This document shows, one piece after another, positions 1 through 12,445 of a stretch of 64,000 nucleotides of DNA. The notes beneath the pieces were generated by a model. The model ran no database searches. It was not told the origin of the DNA and saw only the letters and a program-made list of their open reading frames with translations. The stretch is from Artocarpus heterophyllus. Its lineage: Eukaryota > Streptophyta > Magnoliopsida > Rosales > Moraceae. The position numbers and the translations under genes were made by a program. Location: assembly GCA_025403435.1 (NCBI GenBank), contig CM046340.1, positions 26,353,710 to 26,417,709 on the forward strand, given 5' to 3'. Positions within the stretch are counted from its first letter, which is position 1; each line of letters begins with the position of its first letter.

Positions 1-1726
1 ATTTGAGTGTTTTGCGTACCTTTCATCAAAACCTCATTAAATGCCTTGAGCCTTTTTTTGTTGAAATCCTGATCAGCTTCTCTAACAACTGGAATCGAAA
101 CCAAACCTTTTGGTCTTAAAACTGGCAAATGTTTCCCCAGCTCTCCTTCAAGTAGAGGGCTGCATAATAGTCCTTGTATTTCTCATGTGCTGCTACCCAA
201 GAATCTCCCATCATATCTCCAAACTTTGTTCCTTTCAAATTGCAAAAATGGCAGTGGTTATTCATCATGAAAAGGCAGGAGAGAGATATGTCTGCATAAA
301 CCATTGACCACGCATCCAAATTTAGACCAATTTCCTTCATAATGTTGTAGAACTGGTTGGAAAGAAGTTTCTCCTCACAAGTCTCTTGCTTCCATCTTTG
401 ATGGATTGTCAGAACCTCGGTCAGGGTTGGCCTGTACTCATCACCTGGAAGTTGATTACAATAATCAGTCACGAATTTCACAAGTCTCGGGACACTACCA
501 TCTGAAGGAGAAAATCGCCTCTGCCAACCCACTTGAATGGGGAGTTCCCAGAAAATGTCACAAGCACCATCTACGACTTTCTTTATAAGATCCCTTGTTG
601 CGGCTTGAATTTCAGAGCAAGCTGCATAGCCAAAAAGCTGGTTGAAGTCCAATCTTAAATTTGTTCAAAACTTTAAAGATGCCAAATCGCTTCAGGAGCT
701 CCATGGGATCCTTTCTTAAGTTGGTAATTTCCTTTCCAAGTCGGAGGAAAGAAGCAATTCCATATTCCATAGCAATATTTGCAAAACAATCCATCGTAAC
801 ATCTGATCCAATTTTCTCAAAGACTTTGTTGCAGAGATTATATTCACCCTCAAAGATATGTTTCACAGCCAACTCCAAGTATTCGCCCCATTGCTTGATG
901 TACTTTTCTCTATACCCTGCATATCATCAACCTCAGAAATTTGCATATCAAGACAATCCAAATCAAGAGCTTGTAACCTCCTTCTAGCATTTGTAGCTCG
1001 AACTTCAATATACATTGATATGCACTTTCCAAGTAGTTCATGAGCCTTTAAACTCTTGATTATGATTTGAAGCTTTTTAGTCGCTGAAGCTGGAAACAAC
1101 AGCGGAGTAATGCAGGCCTTTGCTCCAACAAATGATACCAGGGATTCCATAGGAATCAGATCAGTGTTCTCTGTTAAAAGCTTTGTGAACTCATTATCAA
1201 GCTTGTCTGGTGCAGCCGAGATACCCTCCTTCAATACGGGCTAGTTTCTTCATCTCACGTAGCTCCTCTAAGATTCTCAAAGACGACTTCAATTTTAAGA
1301 GATACTTCTCATTGGCAACAAAAGCATTGCTTTTCAGGGGTTCAAGTATATCCTCCAACCACTGAATTGCTAGCCGACATTTGCTGGCAAGAAATGTTTG
1401 TCCTTCTTCAAGCCTTCTCAAGACAGATAAGTAAGTAAAGAAATCGGTGTGCGGGTCAAACAAGAAGAGTGACCTGTCAAGCTCACAAACAGCATTGTAA
1501 ACTCTCAGAACTGCAGTAGCAGTGCCAACAACAGTCAATTTTGTTCTCGACAGTGACATAAGTGCTTTTGCACATAAGAATTGGTCTAGCTTCGGCTTCC
1601 AAAGATGGCAATCTTTTTGTTGATCGCCTGCAATCTTGAACCTGTTTCATCTAATGAAAAAGCAGCTTTTTTAGATTTCTCTATGCTGGCCTTGAGTCAT
1701 TCTCTAGCAGCTTCAATATTTTCCAT
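1..1726 (-). pseudogene. EXO70G-like exocyst subunit pseudogene, 3' end outside window
   Basis: EXO70 proteins are subunits of the exocyst, which tethers secretory vesicles at the plasma membrane. The minus strand reads as one intronless copy, as in the EXO70G clade. Reading begins at ATG 1726-1724 and gives the family's N-terminal and central blocks in order, including RLPSLEA, YLSVLRRLEE, LAIQWLEDI, LQALDLD, AVKHIFE, NVPRL-like SVPRLVKFVTDYCN, MNNHCH and KGTKFGDMMGDSW, then KKRLKAFNEV near position 40. The copy is broken. A TGA lies at codon 10 (1697-1699), and the frame changes near 1615, 1558, 1222, 890, 655, 130 and 30. The last roughly 100-130 residues would lie left of the window. The neighbouring beta-COP exon 1 (2 kb) is uninterrupted, so general sequencing error is unlikely. 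Family assignment is firm; the G subclade is inferred from similarity and lack of introns. Confidence 0.88.
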
Positions 1727-3250
1727 GTTTCCCAACTCAGCAATTGCCCAAAATGTCCCAACTTTGAATTCCCATCAGTTAAATCAACTACCATCAAAGC
1801 TTTTTATACTGAACTAAGATAACAATTCTAGTTGAAACTAAATTTCTCTCTCTCTCTCTCTCTCTCTCTTCCCCTGCTTCTTCGTCACTCATTTACTTTC
1901 TTTACCAAACTCAACAAAACAAGTAAAACGAGGACTACCCATCCTCAAACCAAACCTCACTTGCCAAACAAACATCTCTCGAAAGCGTCAACCACCAAGC
2001 AATTGAATTTAATTGGACTACTACAAACGTATAGATTGTGCAAATGACAAGTAAAATATGAATTTGTAATCCTATAAGCAAAGAAAAATTCTGAAAGGAA
2101 GTTTCTTTGCATGAACAACCTAGCAAGTAGTTTAAGGCATTGTACTAGGTTGTTTTGTTCATAACCTCCCAAAATTCTGCTGCCAAATTTATTTTTTTAA
2201 ACGGCATCCTAACGAAAATTGAAATGCTAATAATTTGAGTAAATCATAAGGATTAGAACTCATAAGAAAAAGGATTGGCCTTTTTTTCCCTTCTAATTTT
2301 TCTCAAGTGAATTTTTTATTCTCTATCTTCAAGAGGGAAATCATTACGTTTTGATCATTTGTCAGAAAAATATGATCAATGCAGCAAAACTTAGAAGATA
2401 TATTTATGTTCGCCTCCGATCTATTCTGATATTCAATTATCCATATTAATTTTTCTTTTTTCTTTTATAATCTATTCACTCAAGTTTGCTCTCTTTATTT
2501 TTATTTTTAACCGAGAAACCAAACCCTAACCTACCATGCTTTCCAATTTGCTGCAAGTTTCCAGAATTCCTGGTTGGTTATCCAAGTTTTCAGGTGCACT
2601 TTGTGGTCTTGCTTCTTCAGATGACTCCGCATCTACCCATTAGTCCATTTCCGTCTTTGGGCTTCGCAGTTCCTCTTGTTTTAGTGAATTTATGGTTCAA
2701 TTTTTGCTCTATTTTTTTTTTCTTGCGCGAGAAGAAAAGATTATTTCCCCCTTTTGTGCTGGCGCACGTCAAGATGACTAAAAAATTATTCAGAATCTTT
2801 TACCAAAAGAGAAAAAAAATCCTTCTTAAGATTCTGCTAACCGAACGAATTTAAGGAATAAGAAGTGAGAATCCCAAGAAACATTTAAAGAATAAATTCA
2901 TACAAAGAAATAATCTGGATTCACATGAAAACCAATGATTTATGGGAAAAAAGATTAAAAGTATTTGTAGAAACTCAAAAGTATTGCTACAAATTTGCTG
3001 TAAAAGTTTAACGGCCAGAGATCCACGATACAATTTTTGCCTCATTGATAGGTAACAAGATTTCGTGTCTATTTGAATCTGTAATAAGTTCAAAGTATGA
3101 CTAGAGAAAGAATTAATGACAACTGAGCCTCAGTAGAATATAACTGCGAGATGAAAATTTATATGGATAATGTTGGCAAAAGAGTAACACTAATGAAGTT
3201 GAACCAGGAAAAAAAAGAAGCTGCAAACAAAGGCAATGGAAGGGGTCCAT
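1727..3250. other. Intergenic spacer between EXO70 pseudogene and beta-COP
   Basis: No convincing gene was seen. The spacer is AT-rich with homopolymer runs. It should include the beta-COP 3' UTR just below 3250 and decayed upstream sequence of the EXO70 copy. The open frame at 2486-2854 (+) is rich in F, L and K from T- and A-runs and resembles no family I know. Confidence 0.6.
1845..1869. repeat. (TC)n microsatellite
   Basis: An uninterrupted TC dinucleotide run of about 12 units lies about 120 bp upstream of the EXO70 pseudogene start. In plant genes GA/CT runs often sit in 5' leaders, so this may be a remnant of that gene's leader. Confidence 0.95.
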
Positions 3251-6200
3251 TTAAGCGGCACCCTTCTGCTTCAGGGTGATCTTGTCCCCAAGACTCAGAG
3301 CAATACCTTGCGTTTTACTTCTTATCCTGATGTATCCACTCAGCTTACCATCTGCTAGTTTCTCAACACTTAAATTCACCAATGCGTCCTCCCCAAAGAT
3401 GCTCTTTGCGTACAAGTTGGCTGCGACAAACCCACACTCTCCTTTCAGTGCAGATCTAATTTCCAATTAGAAAGTTAGTAATTCATCAAAAGCATATTGC
3501 AACACAACTACGATGATGGCAAATTTTATCACAAATAAGCCTAGAAAGTCTTGTTATACAAATAAAACGGAGAAAAAGTTAAATATTTTAAATCAAGGAG
3601 CTTCCAGTCAACAGCTTCAAGTAAATAAAAATCTGACAGTCATATGAAAAGCAAAGAAGATAGAGTTTAATATTATTTTAGCTTTCACTATCAAAGGAAG
3701 AAGGGAAAGCAATGCAGAAAAAACTGAAGCTCAATGCATATGACAACAGATACATCTGTAAAATGACACTATAAAGTTGGGAGAAAAACATTGCACCGGC
3801 CCATAGTCAAAATATACGAGTTAAATTCTCACAATTGCTCGCATGAACACACTATGCACACAAACAGCATTACATGGGTGTAAAGGTACAAGGATGCTTG
3901 GAATTACCAAGCGTGCAAAACAAAGGATATTTGTATGTTCAGCAAGCATAGAGCCCAATATATTGCATGTTTCTTTGACAGTACTTATATCGAAGAACAA
4001 ATATAAAAGGGCTGATAGCATGATATAAGAACTTACGGAGGAGTCAAACACTTCATGTTTGTTGACTTTACAATGTGGTCCAGGAATTCCTTCTCGTCTT
4101 GAATAACGGTATTTACAGCAACCTGAATGAAAGAAAAAAACTATATAACTATGGCCAAATGCATACGAAGTAAAGCCAATCAATACGGACTAAGGTTAGA
4201 GCAGCAGGGAAAAAATAATAAAGGAAACAAAATAATTCCAGATTACCTTACTGGGTATGAAACAAACATATGTCCAACAAATAAACACTCATCATATTAG
4301 CCGCATGTACAGAGGTTAACCAGGGGAAAACACATCTCACCAAACAGAAATAATAAACAATTTCAATAGAGAAGCATAGATAAGAAAATGAAACAATTTA
4401 TAGCGCATGAACCACATTGTGCCTCAGACAAGATGACTCTGTTCTTAGCAACACCATTAGTCTGCCAAATATGAATATTATACCTGACCAACTCATTTCA
4501 ATGACTGGTCATCATCATTATCATGTATCAAAACCACCAAATAGAAAGTAATTTGATAATAACACTAGAAAAGACCCAAAAGAAAGTAGTAGTATCAAGA
4601 TTAAGATGGGTAATAAGGTATCGCTGTGAATACAAGTCACAACACAGTCATAATCACAATCACTAACCCCATTATTTTCAAGTATGAAAAACACAAAAGA
4701 AAAAAGACTAAAAAGGTTTATTTTATTTTCTTTCTACAACCAAGAAGAAAGAGGAATTGTTTTAAAGAGCAAGTCCTACCATCATCAAAAATCAACATGA
4801 ATATCATGTGTTATAGGACAAATACTGTCACACAGTTGTTAGCATCAAAGAGAAACACATGCTTCAGACACAGCGTAAAGTATTTCACTACAGAAATTTC
4901 TATGATCATTTTAATGTTGAAAATTAACTTCAAAATGAATACAGTAAATATAAACAGTGGCAACAAGTTACAGGAGCAAAAGAATGACATACCTTATTCT
5001 CCCACTCAAATTCAGCCCACATTGCTCTAAATGCCACATCAGCACAAGATGCAGGAGAGATGTAATCCATTATATCAATGTGGATATCATTGAGAACAAT
5101 TACCATCCTGTCATGCACATTTGAAGAAGTCTCGTATACAATATTGCCAAATATGACCCCTGTTTCTGTTGAAGAGACTTTAATATTTGCCTTTATCTGT
5201 TTGCTTGATTCAGGAGCAAGAGTATAGTTCTGTGGACGCTCCACAAGTTTGAGATCACCCATGGTGGCCAACTCCAAGCACAAATTCTGGAGAGTCTCCT
5301 TGGTACGATTGATGACAGTAACATCAAGTACAATATCATAATGATGAACTGTAACATATGCTTCAGCATAAACAGGATCACTGAATCCTGTGAGCTGAAG
5401 AATGCGGTTAAGTTTATTTGCATCATCTCCATCTTTTGTGAACTCTCCTGTAGCACGTTTGAGATCATCTTGGACCTCATCCTCCAACTCAAGCTGGCTC
5501 ATACCCTGAAAAAGATGTAAGTATAAGAAAATCACACTGAACTAATACTATGGAAGGAGATGGCAAGAGAAAAATCAAAAAGAAATACAGTCAGAAAATT
5601 GGAAAAATATCAGTAGACAAACATTTCCTATTTGGAAGAAATTGGCAAACAAACCAATCACAGAAGACACTAACCAAACTCAAGATGGCTTAGTAAACAT
5701 GTCCTTTACACACGTTACATAGTACATGCACATGGGCATGCATCATTTGTATATGTTATTTGTTAACAAAACTTGCCGATGGCTTGGTAAAACATATCAT
5801 TTATCTACGTTATATTTTACACACGTTACCCCACACATAAGCTTGAAATGATTGGAGCAGGGTGTTAAATAGTGTGAAAGAAATTCAAAAGAAAGAGGCT
5901 CCAATCAACGTAACTTCGTTCTTCAAGAAAGGAATTAATAACATTTAAAAAAAAGGCCAAAATAACGTCAAATGGCATGAAACTAATAGTACAGAATACT
6001 AACATAGACGTTAGTGCCCAAGGAAAGCAAATGAGGACCAAGGAAATTCAAATTCATTACTAAAGATTACCACTACTTCAACTATTGTGTATCAAAAGAA
6101 ATCAAACGCGATAATGTTCTACCTAACTTTACTACATGTAGGTGTCAAAAAGAGTCAGCGTGCATTACCTTCCTGCTCTTCAAATGGTAGAAATCAATGA

Positions 6201-8226
6201 GGTCATCTGGTTGTGCATTAGATATCTGGGCCTTTGCTTTTATTTCCTCCGTTTCCCGACGCTGCTGATCCGCAAGCATTTGCACAAAGCTCTCTCTGCA
6301 GGACTGCAGCCATATCTTTCTCACATCATCACCTGTATTACATAGCAATCTGATACAAAGTACAATCCTATCATGAGAATCATTATCTATCTGTTGTGGA
6401 AGAATCCAAGATTGACCCAGCTGCAGCATAGAGACCATGATCAACAAAGCCTGCGTTGTTGCTTTGTTAACTTCAGTTTTAGATGACTGGACCTCTTCTA
6501 ATCTCAAGACGAGCTTTGTCAACGTGCAAGCCACAACAGCCCCAAGGAAAAAGTCACCCGAAAGAATCAGAGATCTCAAGTTTCCAGTAGAATTCAAGGA
6601 TCCTTTTACAAGTGTGGGCGGGGACATAGCAGTTTCTAGTACAGCACTCTGGGTGGCATAGGTCCCATCTGCGAGAACCACAGGCCTCCTCGAAGACACG
6701 CTGGTAGAACTCACAGGCTGATGAGAGGTCTTCTGTTGAGCATCTTGGCCCTCCCCTTCCTCAGATGCCGCAGTGAAAAATGGGAGGTCCCCAAGGCACT
6801 GCTTGATGGTTGCAATTCCACTCTCAACTTCGGAAAGTGAGAGGCAATACTCACCAATAATCCACAAAGCACAAGCGCACACCCTTGATGCGCAAATCTG
6901 GTAAAAAGTATCAAGCAGCCTCGTTATAATAGAAACATGCAACTTGGGATTGGTTTCGATAATCTCACGCACAAAAACAGCCACATCAATGGCAGAAGCA
7001 ACATTGGTGTCACCCAAGAAATCCATCAAAAGATGCACAACAGTGCTGGCAACCTCAGGGAACTTAATGGCGCAGGTGTGTATGGCCTGCACCAGCATCT
7101 GCCTATACTCGCCATTCTTCTCATCCTCGCCACTCTGAGTCTTGACAACCTCCTTCTTCAACATAAGAACAGCCTCACCGACATTCCTATGAGTTATCAA
7201 ATCGAGAACAATATCAATGGTCTTTCTCCTAATGTCGAGATTAGGAGTGGAAAGAGCCCTGAGAACATCCATGACAAGCTCAACCATGATCTCCCGATGA
7301 GAGGCCTTGAGCTCATTGAGGCGATCCAGCACGATGAGCTTGACATTGTTATCGCTCTGGGACAGCAGAAGCTGGCAGTAAGTGGAGGCAGCAGCCCTCA
7401 CGGCAGTGGGGGCGGAAGAGAGGGAGACAAGGGTGGTAGCACATTCGTAAATAACGGCAGTGGAAGGGGCATTCAACAAAGAAATAATAATCTTAATGTA
7501 CTTGCCCTTCTCAGACTTATTAACCCTACAGACCTTCCTAATCAGTTCCAAGACAACCATCTGGAGCTGCTCGCCCCAGTCGTTGATTCTATCTATATTG
7601 GTAAAGAGATAATTGAGAGCCCGGTCCTGGGCGCAGTTAAAGAGCATGAGAAAGGCATTGCGCTTACTGGAAGGGTCCTGCTCGGTGGAGAGGAACTTGT
7701 CGACGATCTCCGGGGCGTCGACGAGCAATTGATCGCCCTGGGGAAGGCGGAAGACGGACATGACAGCGAGGACGGCATTGCGACGGACGAAGGGATGGCG
7801 ATGTTCCAAATTGGAGAGAATTGAAGGGATGAGAGGCTCGACGATCTCGGCCTCGTTGAGGCGGCAGAGGAAGCGGAGAGTGACGCCGCGGATGTACTCA
7901 TTCGGATGCTGGAGATTGTTGCGGAGATTCTGGCAGATGAGGATCATCTCCGGAAGGACTTTGCCACGGGAGTCGGTCTTGTCGATGATCTCCAGGTAGA
8001 GAAGGAGAAGCTTCTGGATCGTGTGGTCCTCGGAAGGGAGGACATAGCGGATGATGGTGATGAACAACTGGGGAATCGTCTCCCCATTCAGGAGGAGCAT
8101 TATCGCCTTCTTCAGCGCCTCAATCTTAGCTTCAACGTCGTTTCCTTCCAAAGCCTCTTTGATCTCGTTCGCCAGCGCCGGCGTCCCCTTGTCGAAGTAC
8201 ACCAGTAGGCCGCACGATTTTTCCAT
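3251..8226 (-). CDS. Coatomer subunit beta (beta-COP), four exons
   Basis: Beta-COP is part of the COPI coat, which buds vesicles at the Golgi for Golgi-to-ER and intra-Golgi transport. Exons on the minus strand are 8226-6169, 5505-4993, 4122-4037 and 3455-3251. All introns are GT-AG: 663, 870 and 581 bp. Spliced length is 2862 nt, or 953 residues plus TAA, close to the roughly 948 usual in plants. Residues about 20-540 form the HEAT-like adaptin N-terminal region, with blocks such as [17 protein letters not shown] and [14 protein letters not shown]. The C-terminal trunk and appendage follow, with [19 protein letters not shown] in exon 2 and [20 protein letters not shown] in exon 4. Exon 1 ends after HLKSRK and exon 2 resumes with [10 protein letters not shown]. 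Exon 3 ends two bases into a proline codon completed by exon 4. No stop or frameshift was seen, so it appears functional. The start codon directly follows a GA repeat. Confidence 0.96.
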
Positions 8227-8247
8227 TCTCTCTCTCTCTCTCTCTCT
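8227..8247 (-). promoter_or_regulatory. GA-repeat 5' leader abutting the beta-COP start codon
   Basis: On the coding strand a GA repeat of about 10 units runs directly into the ATG. GA/CT tracts in plant 5' leaders are known binding sites for BPC/GAGA-binding factors. A role here is inferred only from position. The rest of the leader and the core promoter should lie at about 8248-8460; no clear TATA box was identified. Confidence 0.6.
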
Positions 8248-8460
8248 GTGTTAATCTTGGATCTGAGAAATCTGAATCCGATCTCCCAAATCTCACCCCA
8301 ACCCCACAATCTGATGCTAATTCCTGCACAATTCCAATTTTTCTTTTCTATCAACTAGTCTTCTGAGAGTTCTTCAATGGCGCATCCAAAGAAGGAGAAG
8401 AATAAGAAGAACATGATAGAAATGGAGATCTTGTCCGCGCGTCTGTTGGAGTTCAACAGG

Positions 8461-10402
8461 GGGGTAATTTGAAAAAAGGGCAAAAAAAAAAGATTTTTAA
8501 TTGTGTAATTGATCTTTTTTTAAAAAAATATATATATTTTTTTATACAAGTAAATTGTTTTAATTTTTTTTTAAAAAGGATAAAAATAACTATAACAAAG
8601 AGAAAAACCTCAATAGAGTGGAAAGAAAAAAAATTGAAATAGTTTTTATGTTTAAAAAACATGTTTTTTTACATCCAAAAACTGTAAAAAAAAATCTTTT
8701 GACCAAAATGATTTCTTCTTAAAGTCATTTTTCTAATTCCCTCGTTCACAGGACCTTGTTTACGGATTGTGATGACGGGGTGTATGGGGTAAGTTTTTTT
8801 TTTGCAATAGATTTCAATATTGGCTTTTAATAAAAAAGTGTGACGAGTCTGTCAATAGTTTTTTTTTTACTGTAAATATGTAAAACAACGTTTTGAACAT
8901 ATTTGTGGAAAATTATAAATTCGTTATGTAAATAGTTCGTTTATTATATAAATAAAAATTATTTATACTTATTTATAAATAAAACATCTTTATATTAAAT
9001 TTATTTATTATATAAATTAAAATTATTTAATTGTAAATAAATATATTATTTATTACAAACTTTTTCAAAACATGATTTTTCACTGCAATTAGTTTTAGAA
9101 AAATTATATTTACTACAAGTTTTGCTAATTTTTTTGTAACACCACCCTATAGATGTCACCAGAATCATTAACTTTTATCGTTATTTTTAATTATTCAATA
9201 GAAAAGCACGAACTTGAAAGTATTATCAAATTATTTACCCAGGAATTTTAGTCTATTTTTTAACTAATTAAGTGTATCCCTATACAAACATATGAAATAA
9301 AACTTTACTTTTAAACAATTAGTTTATTTCTAATTATATGCTACTAGGATTTCACATGATCGCAACTTTCAAATAGATTCAATGATTATTTACCTTGAAC
9401 AGTTTTCCTCCTCAGTTAGCCTGACGAAATTCCCAAAGTATTTAGCTAACCAACTACCTACAGAAACAGTTAGTTCTAACATAATATGTATGTAACATGT
9501 AATCAAATCATAATACATAAATCATTACAGACCAAAGTTCGACAGCACAACAACATAATATCCAGTTCATAAGAGTAGTAAAAACATAACAAATAAATAA
9601 GTCTCGTAATATGCAGAATTATTATTCAACGAAACGTTATAATTATTCCATTTCATGACATGACTCCATCTTCCAACACCACATTCCTTTTACACATATC
9701 TATCCGTTCATCGTCCAACTACACTTATTTGGATTATAGCAAATTACTTAACCTCTTACAAGTAGATGGTTTCCTCTATCTCCAATGACTTAAGTGCCTT
9801 AAAAGTCTCATGAGGTGGCCGTAACAACGTTACAGTTTCGAAAACAATTTTGACGGTCACACGTTAACTTTATCTATTTAGCTTTCGGCTTTAAAGAATG
9901 ATTTGTTGCTAACTTGTTAAATGCTTTATAGTAGTTTCAAAGGCTAATAGGGTGGCTTTGAGGCTGAAAATAATTTGCTGTAGGTGGTGTAAGGGGGTGT
10001 GTGTATGTTGTCATTTGGGTAAGAGAAGAAAGAAATGACAAGGAGATGAGAAGGGAAATGAGAGGAAGAGATGAGACATTGAGGGACAGTGGTTTATGTT
10101 CTAAAGAATGGCCTTGCCGTAAAAAATCATGCAGGCAATATATTGGACGTAGAAATGAAGGCTTTCAACATAAGATGCAATGGTTTCCTTTTTTTTCTGC
10201 TAGAGAGAAAAACATGAGAGGTGTCGAGAAGCATGTAGGAGTGATGGAATACGCAAATGTTTTTAGTTATGGGCACAATAATAACTTCAACTTAGCTGAG
10301 TAGCCAAAGAGAAAGAAGACAAAAATGAGAGGCATGGAACGTGCGTTGCATAGTTGTTGGAGAAGAAAACGTGGGCATGTTGTTCTTTTGAAAAAATTAT
10401 CT
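8461..10402. other. AT-rich intergenic DNA upstream of beta-COP
   Basis: No gene was recognised. The stretch holds A/T homopolymers (8460-8700), one MITE-like inverted-repeat element (8864-9130) and unassigned AT-rich DNA. The open frame at 10001-10303 (+) is arginine- and glutamate-rich, derives from a purine-rich tract, and resembles no known protein. Confidence 0.6.
8864..9130. repeat. Long-terminal-inverted-repeat MITE-like element, copy 1
   Basis: The left flank reads roughly GTTTTGAACATATTTGTGG and the reverse complement of the right flank gives GTTTTGAAAAAGTTTGTAAT, each followed by AT-rich sequence rich in TAAATA. The arrangement matches the clearer copy at 13910-14152. Ends and target duplication are not resolved. 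It carries no coding capacity. Confidence 0.45.
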
Positions 10403-11845
10403 TAAACTGTTAGACATGTATGCCCTAAGGAGTAAAAATGTAACACGTTTTTGGAGAAATTTTTATCAATAAAGAATTTATTCTTTTATATATACCATAT
10501 TTTGTCCTCTTTACATTCATATTTGTTGAATGTATGATAAGCAAACAGTAGTTTGAGACTGTCAGTCTAAACCTTAAGAATTGGGCATATGATGGACTGA
10601 TTATGCGAAAAACGCGATTCTTAAGGTGACGGTCTAAAACATATGATCTGCAATCGAGGGAATAAAGTTGGGCGCTTTATTCATGTAAAGATTGTTATGT
10701 TGTCTATATCCCTTTTGGGAGATGGTTTGTCTTGGCCATCGGAGTTGGACTCCATGAATAGAAATATTGGCGCGTTGTCATAGGTGACGATGTGTTGGAT
10801 CGGGACATAAAGTGAATTGATTTGGATTAATAATTCTGTCTTGGCAAATTGATTCACTTTAGACAGTCATTTGTATTGTATCTTAATCCTGAGATGAATA
10901 ATAGGCCCGTTGTTTCGAATTGTGTCTTTTGATTTGCCAAAGGGTGACACCCACATCTCAATAGTGGTATGCATACTGGTACGTTGGAGGCATGACTCTT
11001 GATAGCGTAGACTTGTTATTCATAGATATGGAATCCATAGCTCCTCTTTAGGAGTAATGATATCCTCTTATATGCGTTGTCCTGTAATTGGAAAACTGGA
11101 GTGCTCGACCATTTGGATACATAGGTGTGACCGAATGGTATACTATCTTTGGATGGTAAGTTTTCTAATGGTGAGACAATGGAACGTAAGATAAAAATAA
11201 TCAGGAAGGTAAGACTAAACTTGTCCTTAAGCCGATTATGGATTATCATATGGGGATACGATACACTTTGATATGTCATGGAGACTTAGCTACACGAGCT
11301 TCGTAATTCTATAAAGTTCGAGAGTGCAGCTCCAAGCTTTTAGTGGAGTAACGTTGGAGTTGATAATTGTGAAATGTATATCTGGGATATTGGGTTTCAT
11401 AATTATCACGAGCTTGAACTTTATAGGTCCATTTTGGTCCCCTTTACTAGCTCACAAAGTCCTGTAACGACACGGAGTGCTTTTCCAATAATTGGTGACT
11501 TATGTCGAATTTATCAGATTGGTTTAAAATTTGTAAGAATCAAATAATTCATGCCTGTTTATCGGTTGAATTAATTTTGTAAGAAATTAGTTCAAGATAA
11601 ATTTGTTGAATTATTGCGATCAGATAATTCTTGTATGTTTATCAGTTGTTTTAATTTTAGACAAATTAGAACAAGATAAACTTGTAGAATTATTGTGAAT
11701 TGATTTATTTTCTTAGAAATTATCTTGATAAAGTTTGTTTTGATCAGATATCTTCTCTATTGGGTTATTTGAATCAAAACTGAGATTTTATCCTTTAAAA
11801 TCTCGAGTGGAAAATAAAAGATTCGCAGAGATTTTTTCTCGGGAG

Positions 11846-11922
11846 TTCGGCCTGCCGAATGACGTGGTCGACCTGCCGAACTGGTCTGTTCGGCCTGCCG
11901 ATCAGAATGTTCGGCCTACCGA
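11846..11922 (+). repeat. Four-unit TTCGGCCTGCCGA array, 21-22 bp period
   Basis: Units begin at about 11846, 11867, 11889 and 11910. The core TCGGC-CT-GCCGA is a 5-bp dyad around two bases, and the intervening DNA is not conserved. The array lies about 120 bp upstream of the LTR TATA-like box, where enhancers of plant copia LTRs such as Tnt1 are found. A regulatory role is inferred. Confidence 0.85.
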
Positions 11923-12041
11923 TCAGCGGGAGATAAGATTACGCGTTTTCACATGGATCTTATCAGATATTGATCCGAACTTGATTCTGTTTTGAGTTTT
12001 TGAGACCTAATCTAATATGGACTGACCCCAGGACCAATAGC

Positions 12042-12050
12042 TATAAAAAA
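12042..12050 (+). promoter_or_regulatory. TATA-like box of the solo copia LTR
   Basis: TATAAAAAA stands in the same place in the LTR as TATAAATA at 50904-50911 in copia-3, downstream of the dyad array. It probably marks the LTR promoter and the U3/R boundary region. Confidence 0.6.
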
Positions 12051-12445
12051 CGGAGTGAGTCTCATGATTTACTCAAATCAGTTGAGAGATTAAGAGTGAT
12101 ACTCTTCTAGCGAGCATCTGAAACTCCCTGAGAGCTTTTGTTCACAAATCACGAACACTAGCTTTGGGTTCTTTCTATTGGTTGGAAGGAGAGTCACCGG
12201 TGGAAGAGCTGTACGTGTGAGCCCACACTCACTCCGGTTGTGGATAGAGAATAGCAAAGAAGACCAGTTGGTTGAGGCTCTTCTGGAACGTTACTTCTCT
12301 ACACAGATTGCGGAGGTTCTTCGGCACACTGAGGTTAGTAAGATCTGTCTAATTTATACATATAACATGTCAAACTTGTGTTTTGGAAATTACTCTAATG
12401 AAAAATTTTAAAAATTCCGCTGCGCACTTTGTTTCTAACATAAAC

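Larger units (their letters stand above)
10408..12440 (+). mobile_element. Solo LTR of a Ty1/copia family, perfect 5-bp target duplication
   Basis: The sequence begins TGTTAGACATGTATGCCC and ends GTTTCTAACA, with identical TAAAC on both sides (10403-10407 and 12441-12445). It is the same family as the LTRs at 18015, 41590, 49312 and 56535, but no internal retrotransposon sequence is attached. That is the product expected from recombination between the two LTRs of one element. Length is 2033 bp. It contains the spaced dyad array (11846-11922) and a TATA-like box (12042-12050). The perfect duplication suggests a relatively young insertion. Confidence 0.95.

Noticed and set aside
1..1726. EXO70 frame changes as introns
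   Set aside because: Breaks are one- or two-base shifts with no missing or extra sequence, so introns do not explain them.
2486..2854. 122-codon plus-strand frame with hydrophobic start
   Set aside because: Composition reflects T- and A-rich DNA; no family motif, no splice context and no neighbour support.
6937..7824. 295-codon open frame on the plus strand
   Set aside because: It lies wholly antisense to beta-COP exon 1, matches no family, and is explained by the codon pattern of the real gene.
9135..9850. TGTAACACCACCC resembling a chromovirus LTR end
   Set aside because: No matching inverted end, primer site, polypurine tract or homology to the gypsy LTRs here could be traced.
10001..10303. 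100-codon R/E-rich frame
   Set aside because: Arises from a GA-rich tract; no recognisable domain.
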